A stretch of 64,000 bases of DNA, from contig NZ_CP041763.1 in NCBI RefSeq assembly GCF_007559005.1, positions 186,001 to 250,000 on the forward strand. The letters run 5' to 3'. Source of the stretch: Gordonia zhaorongruii. Lineage in GTDB: Bacteria; Actinomycetota; Actinomycetes; Mycobacteriales; Mycobacteriaceae. Shown here piece by piece: positions 8,101-16,061 of the stretch. Below the pieces are notes generated by a model. The model had not been told where the DNA came from. It ran no database searches and saw only the letters and a program-made list of their open reading frames with translations. The first letter of the stretch is position 1. Each line of letters opens with the position of its first letter. The translations under genes were made by a program, and so were the position numbers.

Positions 8101-9366
8101 TCAGGCGCCGAAACGGCGATTGAGAAGCCGTACGCGGCCGGCGGCGATCGCCGCCTCGGGCGCCCCGGACGGCAGCGACTCTCGCAGGGTGGTCCAGGCC
8201 TGGAAGTCGTCCGCGCCGTGCGGTGAGGACGCCCACGCCTGCAACGCCGCTAGATCGCCACTCGCGAACACCGCTGCCCGCAGGCTCTCCCGCAGGTCAT
8301 CGAGCAGATCGGTGACGCCGGGCGCCATCGAATCGGCGAGCAGTCCGCCGCGGCCGAACATCTGGATGGCCTGCCTCGGATCACCGGAGACGATCGCCGT
8401 CCGCACCTCGTCGACGTCGGCGGCCGCGTCGTGGATCAGTCGGTACGGGCGGGAGGCGACGACGTCGCCGACGTCGCGCCGCAGTCGGGAGATCTCGGCG
8501 CGGACGGTGACCGCGCCGAGGTCCTCGTCGGAGAGGAGATCGGCGAGCTGTTCGGTTCGCAGTCCCGCTGGGTGCGCGTGCAGAAGCAGCAGGATCTCCG
8601 CATGCCGGGGGCTGAGCGGCTTCGGCGGGCGGTTGGGGACACGCCACGTCGGGTCGGCGGACAGTACTTGCAATCGGGTGTCCGGGGTCGTGGTGCCCCG
8701 TCCGGCCGGCGACAGATCGACTGCGTGGGAAGCCAATTCGCGTTCCACCGCTGCCACCACCGACCGGACCGCAGTGAGTGCGAACGGATTCGCCGCCGCC
8801 GAACCACCGGTCACGTCGATGACCCCGATGAGGTCCCCGCTGGTCGGATCGTGGACCGGCGCAGCGGTGCAGCTCCACTTCTGCACCGGACCCGCGTAAT
8901 GCTCCGGGCCGGAGATCTGCACGCTGCGATCGAGGGCGAGTGCGACGCCGGGCGCGTTGGTGCCGACCGCGTCCTCGCTCCACACGGTCCCCTCGGCGAA
9001 ACTGATCTTGGCTGCCTTGCTGCGGGCCGACCGATCGCCGTCCACCCACAGCAGCCTGCCATTGCGGTCGGCGAGTGCCACGACCACACCGGAGTCGGAG
9101 ATGTCGTCGAGCATGAGCGACTGAATCAGCGGTCGGACCCGCGCCAAGAGGTGCTCGGACCGGTACGCGTGGAAGTCGGCGTCGGACATGATCTCCGACT
9201 CGCGTGGGTCGGTCGCCGCGTCGTCCGGGTCGATTCCCCTGTCGAGAGATCTCGCCCACGACTCGCTGACCAGGCTTCGGACCGATCCGTCGGGCGGGGT
9301 GGCTCCGGACAGGAACTGCTCGTAGGCGTCGCGAACCCGCGCAGTCACCAACTTCCGGTTTCTCAT
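8101..9366 (-). CDS. GAF-domain transcriptional regulator (AcoR-like sensor without AAA+ domain)
   Basis: About 421 residues. Residues 1-90 hold the N-terminal region common to AcoR-type activators. Residues 90-200 form a GAF domain with FAEGTVWSEDAVGTNA and EHYAGPVQKWSCTAAPV. No sigma-54-interacting AAA+ domain (GAFTGA motif) is present. Instead, residues 235-330 encode a helical segment with RTEQLADLLSDEDL and VTVRAEISRLRRDVG, resembling a winged helix. The ATG at 9366 has GGAGGA upstream. Its position before the aldehyde dehydrogenase operon on the same strand suggests control of aldehyde or alcohol catabolism. Confidence 0.85.
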   Translation of the reverse strand: MRNRKLVTARVRDAYEQFLSGATPPDGSVRSLVSESWARSLDRGIDPDDAATDPRESEIMSDADFHAYRSEHLLARVRPLIQSLMLDDISDSGVVVALADRNGRLLWVDGDRSARSKAAKISFAEGTVWSEDAVGTNAPGVALALDRSVQISGPEHYAGPVQKWSCTAAPVHDPTSGDLIGVIDVTGGSAAANPFALTAVRSVVAAVERELASHAVDLSPAGRGTTTPDTRLQVLSADPTWRVPNRPPKPLSPRHAEILLLLHAHPAGLRTEQLADLLSDEDLGAVTVRAEISRLRRDVGDVVASRPYRLIHDAAADVDEVRTAIVSGDPRQAIQMFGRGGLLADSMAPGVTDLLDDLRESLRAAVFASGDLAALQAWASSPHGADDFQAWTTLRESLPSGAPEAAIAAGRVRLLNRRFGA

Positions 9367-9415
9367 CGATCCTCCGCTTGCCCTTGTCGTCGATTGTGCC
9401 AAATGGAAGTGATGT

Positions 9416-9431
9416 GTCGCATACGTGCGAC
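9416..9431. promoter_or_regulatory. GTCGCA-N4-TGCGAC inverted repeat upstream of the GAF regulator
   Basis: Perfect 6-bp arms lie 50 bp upstream of the GAF regulator start. Sites with a TGTCGC core are known for AcoR-like activators, so this is a candidate autoregulatory site (inference). Confidence 0.45.
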
Positions 9432-9446
9432 GAACTGTGATGGAGG

Positions 9447-9476
9447 ACTTCCCCATGACACACGTCATGGGGAAGT
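9447..9476. promoter_or_regulatory. 30-bp perfect palindrome with 13-bp arms
   Basis: The arm ACTTCCCCATGAC is repeated in inverse after a 4-base spacer (ACAC). It lies between the divergent GAF regulator and the ABC exporter operon, 52 bp before the ATPase start. No T-run follows on either strand, so an operator is more likely than a terminator. The inner CATGAC/GTCATG halves suit a dimeric NarL/DesR-type response regulator such as the one encoded at 12508-13122. Confidence 0.6.
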
Positions 9477-9527
9477 GGTGACATCTGCGCTGGGTTCGCG
9501 ACACCGATAAGCGGAAACGTCGATGAC

Positions 9528-10493
9528 ATGAACTTCACCGGCATGAAATCCACAGGCGCGAGAGTCGCAGACACCGATCCCCGGGGCGCCCTGACCGCAC
9601 CCGCGATCGAGATGATCGAGCTGACCAAGGGCTTTCCGGGAGGGCGGGGTGCCCGGGTCGAGGCGGTGAAGGGAATCGACCTGACCGTCCATCCCGGCGA
9701 GGTGGTGGCGTTCCTCGGACCGAACGGCGCCGGTAAGACGACGACCCTCGACATGGTGCTGGGACTGTCGGCTCCCGACTCCGGTGACGTCCGCGTCTAC
9801 GGGCGGTCGCCGCGGTCCGCTGCCCGCGCCGGGCGCATCGCCGCGGTCATGCAGACCGGTGGGCTGATGGACGATTTCACCGTCGCCGAGACCGTCGGGG
9901 TGATCGCTTCACTGCACGATCGGACCGTCGACGCAGACCAGGTGATGCTGCGCGCCGACATCGCGCACCTCGCCGAGCGCAAGGTGTCCCGGTGCTCGGG
10001 CGGCGAGCAGCAGCGCCTCAAGTTCGCCCTCGCACTGCTGCCCGACCCGGATCTGATCGTGCTCGACGAGCCGACCGCAGGCATGGACGTCGAATCGCGC
10101 CACACGTTCTGGGCCGCGATGCGCGCCGACGCCCAGCGCGGACGGACGGTCGTCTTCGCCACGCACTACCTCGAGGAAGCGGACGCATTCGCCGACCGGA
10201 TCGTGATGATCGCGGGCGGCCGGGTGGTCGCCGACGGGTCGACCGCGGAGATCCGGACGCGCGCCGGCAAGCGCATCGTGTCCGCGGTGCTCGGCGACGA
10301 TGCGATACCGGCCCTGCGTCGCGTGTTCCCCGACCTGGAGGTTCGCGAACGACGCGGCGGCCGGATCCACCTGTCGCTCGCCGACTCCGACGCCCTCGCG
10401 CGGCATCTCCTGATCAGCACTCGGGCCCGCGAGGTCGAGGTCGCAGGCCGCGCCCTCGAGGACGCTTTCCGCACTCTCACCGCCGGCTCTTGA
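9528..10493 (+). CDS. ABC-2 type exporter, ATP-binding subunit
   Basis: This 321-residue ATPase energises a two-component exporter. Walker A GPNGAGKTT lies at 64-72, the signature is CSGGEQQ (Cys instead of the usual Leu first), Walker B is LIVLDEPT and the switch histidine is in ATHYLEEAD. A C-terminal extension of about 80 residues after the nucleotide-binding domain is typical of the DrrA/YvfR drug-export group. It is the first gene of an operon with the permease, histidine kinase and response regulator, so the exporter is probably induced by its own two-component system. Confidence 0.92.
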   Translation: MNFTGMKSTGARVADTDPRGALTAPAIEMIELTKGFPGGRGARVEAVKGIDLTVHPGEVVAFLGPNGAGKTTTLDMVLGLSAPDSGDVRVYGRSPRSAARAGRIAAVMQTGGLMDDFTVAETVGVIASLHDRTVDADQVMLRADIAHLAERKVSRCSGGEQQRLKFALALLPDPDLIVLDEPTAGMDVESRHTFWAAMRADAQRGRTVVFATHYLEEADAFADRIVMIAGGRVVADGSTAEIRTRAGKRIVSAVLGDDAIPALRRVFPDLEVRERRGGRIHLSLADSDALARHLLISTRAREVEVAGRALEDAFRTLTAGS

Positions 10494-10537
10494 ATCGGCT
10501 GGGCCACCTTCCGCGACAACCCCGAAAGGTCTCTGAC

Positions 10538-11320
10538 ATGACTGTCACCAACGCACCCGCCCCGTCCGGCGCAGGCGTCGCACCTGCCTACCTCCGGTAC
10601 GACGTCCGGCGGGTCATGCGTAACCGGCGGGCGATGATCTTCACCGTCGCGATGCCTGCTCTCCTCTACGCGGTGTTCGGTGCCACCCAGAACAATGAGG
10701 ATTCGGTCGGCAACGGCAACGTCGCCTTCTACGTGCTGGTGGGCATGGCCGTGTACGGCGCGATCCTGTCAGCTGCCTCGAACGCGGCGTCGGTCGCCAT
10801 CGAGCAGCAGGCGGGCTGGACCAGGACCCTGATGATGACGCCGCTCAAGCCGAGCGGTTATGTGGCGACGAAGATCGCCTTGGCGCTCGTCATGAGCGCG
10901 TTGCCCGTCGTGATTCTCATCGTGGTCGGGCTGGCGACCGGTGCGACGGCACCGATCGGAACGTGGGTCGCGTGTCTCGGCGTAGGTTGGCTCGGATCCT
11001 CGGTGTTCGCGGCACTCGGGCTCGGGCTCGGCAGCGTGCTCAGGTCCGACGGCGCCATGCAGGTGCTCGGCGGACTGCTCGCACTGCTAGCGTTCGCCGG
11101 CAACGTGTTCGTCCCCCTCAGCGGTGCGATGCTGCAGCTCGCCCAGTTCACCCCGATGTTCGGGGTGGTGTCGCTGGCCCGCTACCCGCTCGACCACGGG
11201 GTAACCGTTCACGGCACCCAGATCGGCCTGTGGGTGATGATCGTCAACGTCGCGGTGTGGGCATCGATCTTCGCTGTGAGCGCGGCGATCTTCTACTCTC
11301 GCAGTAGCAACCGCCAGTAG
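10538..11320 (+). CDS. ABC-2 type exporter, membrane subunit
   Basis: This 260-residue ABC-2 permease has about six transmembrane segments after a cytoplasmic N-terminus. The DVRRVMRNRRAMIF amphipathic connector precedes the first helix at about residue 36. The segment QQAGWTRTLMMTPLKP is the coupling-helix region typical of this family. The chosen ATG at 10538 has AAAGG upstream and lies 44 nt after the ATPase stop. It partners the ATPase at 9528; the substrate is not inferable, but lipid-targeting antibiotics or lipids are common for DesKR-linked exporters. Confidence 0.9.
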   Translation: MTVTNAPAPSGAGVAPAYLRYDVRRVMRNRRAMIFTVAMPALLYAVFGATQNNEDSVGNGNVAFYVLVGMAVYGAILSAASNAASVAIEQQAGWTRTLMMTPLKPSGYVATKIALALVMSALPVVILIVVGLATGATAPIGTWVACLGVGWLGSSVFAALGLGLGSVLRSDGAMQVLGGLLALLAFAGNVFVPLSGAMLQLAQFTPMFGVVSLARYPLDHGVTVHGTQIGLWVMIVNVAVWASIFAVSAAIFYSRSSNRQ

Positions 11321-11332
11321 CGAAGGACTCGA

Positions 11333-12511
11333 ATGAACGCAGTCCTCGATCGGGGTCTGATCTCCCGGATCAGGAACGACGAGCGGATGCCCTGGCGCCA
11401 GTGGCGCTGGGCGTTCGGCGCGGTGTGGCTGATCTTTCTCGGGTTCCCGATCATGTCGGTGGCGGGTCTCGACCGCTCGGCCGCGGTGAAGGGTCTGGGG
11501 TTCGCACTCATCGCCGCGTTCGCGATCGTCTACTTCGCGGCCTGTGTGCTGTTCATGGGCGGACCGCCGTCCTCCGCTGATCGCCGCGGGAGGCGGACGA
11601 GGTGGACCGTCACGCTCGTCCTCGGAGCGATCGCTGTCGCGTTGCTCCCCGTCATACAGGTCGGAGCCTTCGGTCTGACCCCGTTCCTGATGGCGATGAT
11701 CACCTTCGTCGCGGCTCGGCGCCTGCACGCGGTACTGATCGTGCTGCTCGTCTTCGCGGCCTGGGCGATTCCCGAGATCTTCGGCTGGGAGCTGGATTTC
11801 GGGGTGGTCGCCATCATGATCACCGTCGGCGTCACCATGATCGCGATGCGCGCGTTGCAGGAGCGTGAAGCGGCGAAGGATGAGGCGGTTCAGCGGCAGC
11901 GTGAGCTGAACGCCGAGTTGGCGGTGGTCGCCGAACGCGAGAGCGTCGCGCGCGACGTGCATGACATCCTCGGGCACTCGCTCACCGTCATCACGGTCAA
12001 GACCGAGCTCGCCGGAAAGTTGATCAACCTGGATCCAGATCGGGCGAAAGCCGAGATCGCCGAGGTGAACGAGTTGACCCGGGACGCGCTCGTGCAGATC
12101 CGGTCGACGGTCGGCCGCTTGCGGACGCCGGACCTGCGCAGTGGCCTGGTGTCGACGGCGAGCGCGTTGTCGGCGGCCGGGATCGAGGCGGACGTGCCGG
12201 ACCCCGGCGACGTGCATACGCCGCATTCCGTGCTGTTCGCCTGGGTGCTCCGGGAAGCGGTCACCAACGTCGTCCGGCACAGCGGCGCACAGCGATGCGA
12301 GGTGCGCGTGAACGGTAGGACGATCCGCATCTGGGACAATGGCACGGGCTCGCCGCTGCTCGTGTACGGCAACGGTCTGCGTGGCCTCTCCGAGCGCGTG
12401 ACCGATGCCGGCGGGCGGCTCACCGTCGACTCGGCCGCGACCGGCACTGCGGTGTCGGTCGTGATGCCCGCAAGCAGCGACACCGCGGTGGATGGTGGGA
12501 TGGACCGGTGA
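11333..12511 (+). CDS. Sensor histidine kinase, DesK/NarX class
   Basis: About 392 residues. Four to six transmembrane segments fill residues 25-175 without a periplasmic loop of note, then a coiled dimerisation helix follows. The phospho-acceptor His210 lies in ARDVHDILGHSL (HisKA_3 type). The HATPase region shows the N-box REAVTNVVRHSGA and the G-box YGNGLRGLSERV. A buried sensor of this kind usually detects membrane state. GAAGGA precedes the ATG at 11333. The gene overlaps the response regulator by 4 nt, so the two are translationally coupled. Confidence 0.92.
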   Translation: MNAVLDRGLISRIRNDERMPWRQWRWAFGAVWLIFLGFPIMSVAGLDRSAAVKGLGFALIAAFAIVYFAACVLFMGGPPSSADRRGRRTRWTVTLVLGAIAVALLPVIQVGAFGLTPFLMAMITFVAARRLHAVLIVLLVFAAWAIPEIFGWELDFGVVAIMITVGVTMIAMRALQEREAAKDEAVQRQRELNAELAVVAERESVARDVHDILGHSLTVITVKTELAGKLINLDPDRAKAEIAEVNELTRDALVQIRSTVGRLRTPDLRSGLVSTASALSAAGIEADVPDPGDVHTPHSVLFAWVLREAVTNVVRHSGAQRCEVRVNGRTIRIWDNGTGSPLLVYGNGLRGLSERVTDAGGRLTVDSAATGTAVSVVMPASSDTAVDGGMDR

Positions 12512-13122
12512 GCGACGAGATCCGGCTGCTGCTGGCCGACGACCAGGCACTGGTGCGCGGTGCGCTCGCCGCCCTTCTCGACCTGGAATCAGACCTTCGG
12601 GTGGTGGCGCAGGTGGGGCGGGGTGACGAGGTGGTCGAAGCCGCCAGACTCGCCGGCGCGCACGTCTGCCTGCTGGATATCGAGATGCCCGGGGCCGACG
12701 GGATCGAAGCGGTACGGCGACTCACCGGTGAGCTGCCCGCCGTACGGTCGTTGATCGTCACCACATTCGGCCGACCCGGCTATCTGCGTCGGGCGATCGA
12801 TGCCGGCGCATCGGGATTCGTCGTAAAGGACACCCCGGCCGCCGAACTCGCCGACGCGGTGCGACGGGTGAACGCCGGCCTGCGGGTGGTCGATCCGATG
12901 CTCGCCACCGAGAGCCTGACGACCGGCGACAATCCGCTGACCCCGCGCGAGGCGGACGTGCTGCGGGCGGCGCTCTCCGGCGGCACGGTCGCGGTGGTCG
13001 CCGGAGCAGTGCACCTGTCGCAGGGCACCGTTCGCAATCACCTCTCGTCGGCCATCGGCAAGACCGGCACCTCGACGCGGGCCGAGGCCGCACGGGTCGC
13101 ACACGAACGGGGCTGGATCTGA
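12508..13122 (+). CDS. NarL/DesR-type response regulator
   Basis: This 204-residue regulator has a receiver domain at 5-120 with the acidic pair Asp11/Asp12, phosphorylation site Asp57 (CLLDIEMPG) and Lys107. A LuxR-type helix-turn-helix lies at about 140-200 (LTPREADVLRAALSG and VRNHLSSAIGKTG). The GTG start overlaps the kinase stop (GTGA). It presumably activates the exporter operon through the palindrome at 9447-9476 (inference). Confidence 0.92.
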   Translation: MSDEIRLLLADDQALVRGALAALLDLESDLRVVAQVGRGDEVVEAARLAGAHVCLLDIEMPGADGIEAVRRLTGELPAVRSLIVTTFGRPGYLRRAIDAGASGFVVKDTPAAELADAVRRVNAGLRVVDPMLATESLTTGDNPLTPREADVLRAALSGGTVAVVAGAVHLSQGTVRNHLSSAIGKTGTSTRAEAARVAHERGWI

Positions 13123-14285
13123 CTGCGCCCGTCGGCGGGCACCGGATTCGGTCCCTGACCGGCATCCGGGCCATCGCGGCGGTCACCGTGTGTCTCACTC
13201 ATGCCGCGTTCTGGACCGGCGGTTACACCGACGACTACGTCGGCAGACTGCTCGGCCGTTTCGAAGTGGGCGTGACGATCTTCTTCGTGCTGTCCGGGTA
13301 TCTGCTGTTCCGGCCATGGGTGCGGTCACTGAACGAGGAACGCGGCACCTATCCGCGTCTGCCCCGGTACGCGTGGCACCGGGTCCGTCGCATCATGCCC
13401 GCGTACGTGATCACGGTGGCCGCGGTGTACCTGATCTTCCTGGTCCGAACCGATGCGTCGACTCTCGGACAGGGTTGGTCCGGCTTCTTCCGGAACGTCA
13501 CCTTGACCCAGGTGTACGGCGTCGGGCATCTGCACACCGGCCTCACCCAGATGTGGAGTCTGGCGGCGGAGGTCGTCTACTACGTGGCGTTGCCGGTGAT
13601 CGCATGGCCGCTCGCGCGATACGTCTGTCGCGACCGGTGGCGCCCAGACCTTCTGATCGTGGCGCTCGGCGGCCTGCTGATCGTCTCGCCGGTGTGGACG
13701 ATCGCCGTCCACGGCGGCGACGTCGATCCGACTGCACGGCTCTGGGCACCGGCGTTCGCGAGTTGGTTCATCGCCGGAATGCTGCTCGCCGTGTGCGCTC
13801 GGCTGGTTCGGTCCTGGCCCGCGGTTCCGAGTGTCCTCATCGCCGCTGCGGCCTTCCTGGCGTCGGCGGGGGCATTCGCCGGCGAGGCGACCATCGTGCC
13901 GGACGATCCGGGAGCTGCGATCGTCAAACACGGGCTCTACCTGGTGACGGCGGTCGGCCTCATCGGTCCTCTCGCAGTGCGCGGCGGCCGAACCGCAGAA
14001 TCCGGTCACGACGAAACCGATGGGTCCGAGAATCTGTGGCAGCGGTTCTGCGGCAGCTCGCCGATGGTGTGGCTGGGAGAAATATCGTACGAGTTCTTCC
14101 TCGTTCACGTCATGGTGCTCGAACTCGTCATGGATCTGCTCGATTACCAGGTGTTCTCGGGATCGCTGGCAGTGGCGTTCGTGGTGACCACGGCGTTCTC
14201 GATTCCCGCGGCGTGGGTGCTGCATCGCGTCACGGCGCCGTTGTGGCGAGGTTCTCATGGTTCGGATGCCCCATCGCGCCGGTAG
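13119..14285 (+). CDS. Acyltransferase 3 family membrane protein, apparent CTG start
   Basis: This acyltransferase-3 protein (about 388 residues) has around ten transmembrane helices and transfers acyl groups to sugars or lipids at the membrane. The family N-terminal motif LTGIRAIAAVTVCLTHAAF holds the catalytic-type His and is encoded from 13155 onward, upstream of the first in-frame GTG (13188). Translation must therefore start earlier. The only good candidate is CTG at 13119, which overlaps the response-regulator stop as CTGA. VFFVLSGYLLFRPW-like and EISYEFFLVHVMVLE segments are also family typical. It is the fifth gene of the exporter operon. Confidence 0.8.
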   Translation: MTAPVGGHRIRSLTGIRAIAAVTVCLTHAAFWTGGYTDDYVGRLLGRFEVGVTIFFVLSGYLLFRPWVRSLNEERGTYPRLPRYAWHRVRRIMPAYVITVAAVYLIFLVRTDASTLGQGWSGFFRNVTLTQVYGVGHLHTGLTQMWSLAAEVVYYVALPVIAWPLARYVCRDRWRPDLLIVALGGLLIVSPVWTIAVHGGDVDPTARLWAPAFASWFIAGMLLAVCARLVRSWPAVPSVLIAAAAFLASAGAFAGEATIVPDDPGAAIVKHGLYLVTAVGLIGPLAVRGGRTAESGHDETDGSENLWQRFCGSSPMVWLGEISYEFFLVHVMVLELVMDLLDYQVFSGSLAVAFVVTTAFSIPAAWVLHRVTAPLWRGSHGSDAPSRR

Positions 14286-14294
14286 CATGGCCCT

Positions 14295-15497
14295 ATGTCT
14301 GAGCCGAATCGTTCCATCACCGCTGCCGACATCCGGCAGTGGACGAACGATGTGCGAATCCCCGGGCAGCCGCCCGAGCTGTCCGACACCGCGGCCCTGC
14401 TCATCGCGTCGGCGTACGTCACTCCGACCGCCCGCGCGATCGTGGTGCGCCGAGCGGCGATGAACCTGCCGATGCCGTCGCCGACCAGCGGGTACAGCGA
14501 ACTGCGCCGTACGCAGCGGAGCATCCTGCACGCCGAGAGGTATCTGGACACGACGGTGCTGCCGGGTGTGGTGGTACCGGTCGTGAAGTCGCGGCTCTCG
14601 GGGCTCACCCGGCGCCGCGAGGACGCACGACGCGCCGTCGTCATCGCCAAGGGCATCTTCCCGGGTGGCACGCGAGCCATCCGCCGTGAACGCCGCGAGA
14701 ACATTTACCTCGAACTGGACGAGCGCGAACAGCTTTTCGCGGGACTGCTGTGCACGCCGGTCCCGAGCCGGCCTACGGGTGCCCGTCGCGCCGGGACCGA
14801 CGCGTTCGACAAGGTGGTGGGCGTGATCGGCCAGGTCGGCGGTCGCGGTCCCCGTAAACAGGTCGAGGAGTTCGCTGCGCAGGTCTTCGGCCCCGACGCC
14901 ATCCCGTCCGGGCCGCTGTCGCGCGGCGCGTCGTTCGCCGACGGATACGAGACCCTGCTGTTCGTCGCCGGGCACTTCTACGACCGGATCCGCACCAACC
15001 CGGCCTGGTTGTCGGACCACTTCGAGATGCAACGCGTACAGGTGAACCTGCACGCAGAGTTGGCGGAGATCGCCTCCGACACGGTCGCCTTGCGCGCGCT
15101 CCGGGTCGATCTCGATCGGGCCAAGAGCAATGCAGGGTTCGATCACGGGTTCACCGAGCACATCGAGGCGCGGGAGAACGCCCTGCGGCCGGTCTGGTCC
15201 GAGCTGATCGACCGGGTACACGCGCTCAGTGAGATCGCGGCGACCGTCGAGTCAGCGGCCGTCGAGTTGCGTCTGCTCGACGAGTTCGACCGCGCATCGA
15301 CCCTCGACGACCGAATCGACCACCTGCTGGCGCGGTCGGGGGACCGCGAGATCGGTGCCGACAACACGCGCCGCCTGTCTCAGCAGGTTCGCAGCGGCGA
15401 GGAGCAGCTGCGTGTGTACCGCGACGTCCTGCAGGGGAACATCGCCCAGCTCGGTCCGGGTCTGCAGCGTGAGCTTCCGGAGCGTTACGAGCCCTGA
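14295..15497 (+). CDS. Conserved protein of unknown function, helical
   Basis: This 400-residue soluble protein has no signal peptide or membrane segment and no motif I recognise. Residues 90-140 are strongly basic (RLSGLTRRREDARRA). Residues 230-400 are predominantly alpha-helical with heptad-like Leu/Ala spacing, suggesting a coiled coil. The gene begins 9 nt after the acyltransferase stop. It also has its own TAGCAT 6 nt before the ATG at 14295, so it can be read as an operon member and from an internal leaderless promoter. A cytoplasmic helper of the envelope operon is conceivable only from context. Confidence 0.8.
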   Translation: MSEPNRSITAADIRQWTNDVRIPGQPPELSDTAALLIASAYVTPTARAIVVRRAAMNLPMPSPTSGYSELRRTQRSILHAERYLDTTVLPGVVVPVVKSRLSGLTRRREDARRAVVIAKGIFPGGTRAIRRERRENIYLELDEREQLFAGLLCTPVPSRPTGARRAGTDAFDKVVGVIGQVGGRGPRKQVEEFAAQVFGPDAIPSGPLSRGASFADGYETLLFVAGHFYDRIRTNPAWLSDHFEMQRVQVNLHAELAEIASDTVALRALRVDLDRAKSNAGFDHGFTEHIEARENALRPVWSELIDRVHALSEIAATVESAAVELRLLDEFDRASTLDDRIDHLLARSGDREIGADNTRRLSQQVRSGEEQLRVYRDVLQGNIAQLGPGLQRELPERYEP

Positions 15498-15519
15498 CAC
15501 ACAGTCGGCGTGACGGTAT

Positions 15520-15546
15520 GGATCGGCATCATCAACCGGCCGATCC
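15520..15546. terminator. Hairpin between convergent genes
   Basis: GGATCGGC and GCCGATCC form a perfect 8-bp stem with an 11-nt loop between the 400-residue protein gene and the thioesterase. It overlaps the thioesterase stop. Confidence 0.45.
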
Positions 15547-15957
15547 CCACGCGGTCAGGTGCTGCTTCTCGACGTCGGTGAGCCTGCGCAGGCGATGGTT
15601 CTCGATGTCGACGACGGCCATCTGGGTGCTGGCGACGCAGGCGGGCCGCCCGGTGTCGCCCGCGGCCCGGATGTCGTAGCCGATGGTGAAGTCCACCGAG
15701 CGGTGCTTCGTGATCCACATGCCGACCTCGATCGGGGAGTCCTCGTGACGAAGTTGTGCCTGGTACCGGATCTCGACGTGGACGATCATCGCGCTCTTGA
15801 TCAGCGGGGCGTACTCCTCACCTGCGGAGAGAAGCCATTCGATGCGGGCCTCCTCCATCAGGGTGACCATCCGTGCGTGGTTGATGTGGCCGAACGCATC
15901 CATGTCGGACCAGCGGACGGGCACGTGGGCGACGAAGGCGTACGAGGTGGCGCTCAT
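15532..15957 (-). CDS. Acyl-CoA thioesterase, hot-dog (4HBT) fold
   Basis: This 141-residue protein hydrolyses acyl-CoA thioesters, judging by the 4-hydroxybenzoyl-CoA thioesterase/YbgC motif VRWSDMDAFGHINHARMV at about 13-30, where the Asp is the catalytic residue. It matches the family length. The ATG at 15957 follows TACACT by 6 nt without a Shine-Dalgarno, again a leaderless pattern. Substrate chain length cannot be judged. It stands alone, divergent from the mycolyltransferase gene. Confidence 0.87.
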   Translation of the reverse strand: MSATSYAFVAHVPVRWSDMDAFGHINHARMVTLMEEARIEWLLSAGEEYAPLIKSAMIVHVEIRYQAQLRHEDSPIEVGMWITKHRSVDFTIGYDIRAAGDTGRPACVASTQMAVVDIENHRLRRLTDVEKQHLTAWGSAG

Positions 15958-16061
15958 GCGCGCAGTGTATCGGCGCGGTTGCCCACCGAGGAGTCCGCAG
16001 TCCGAGCGCATCCGCGTGCTAGCAGTCGTCGGACTTGCGTGGTTCTGTACCCTTAACCTTC

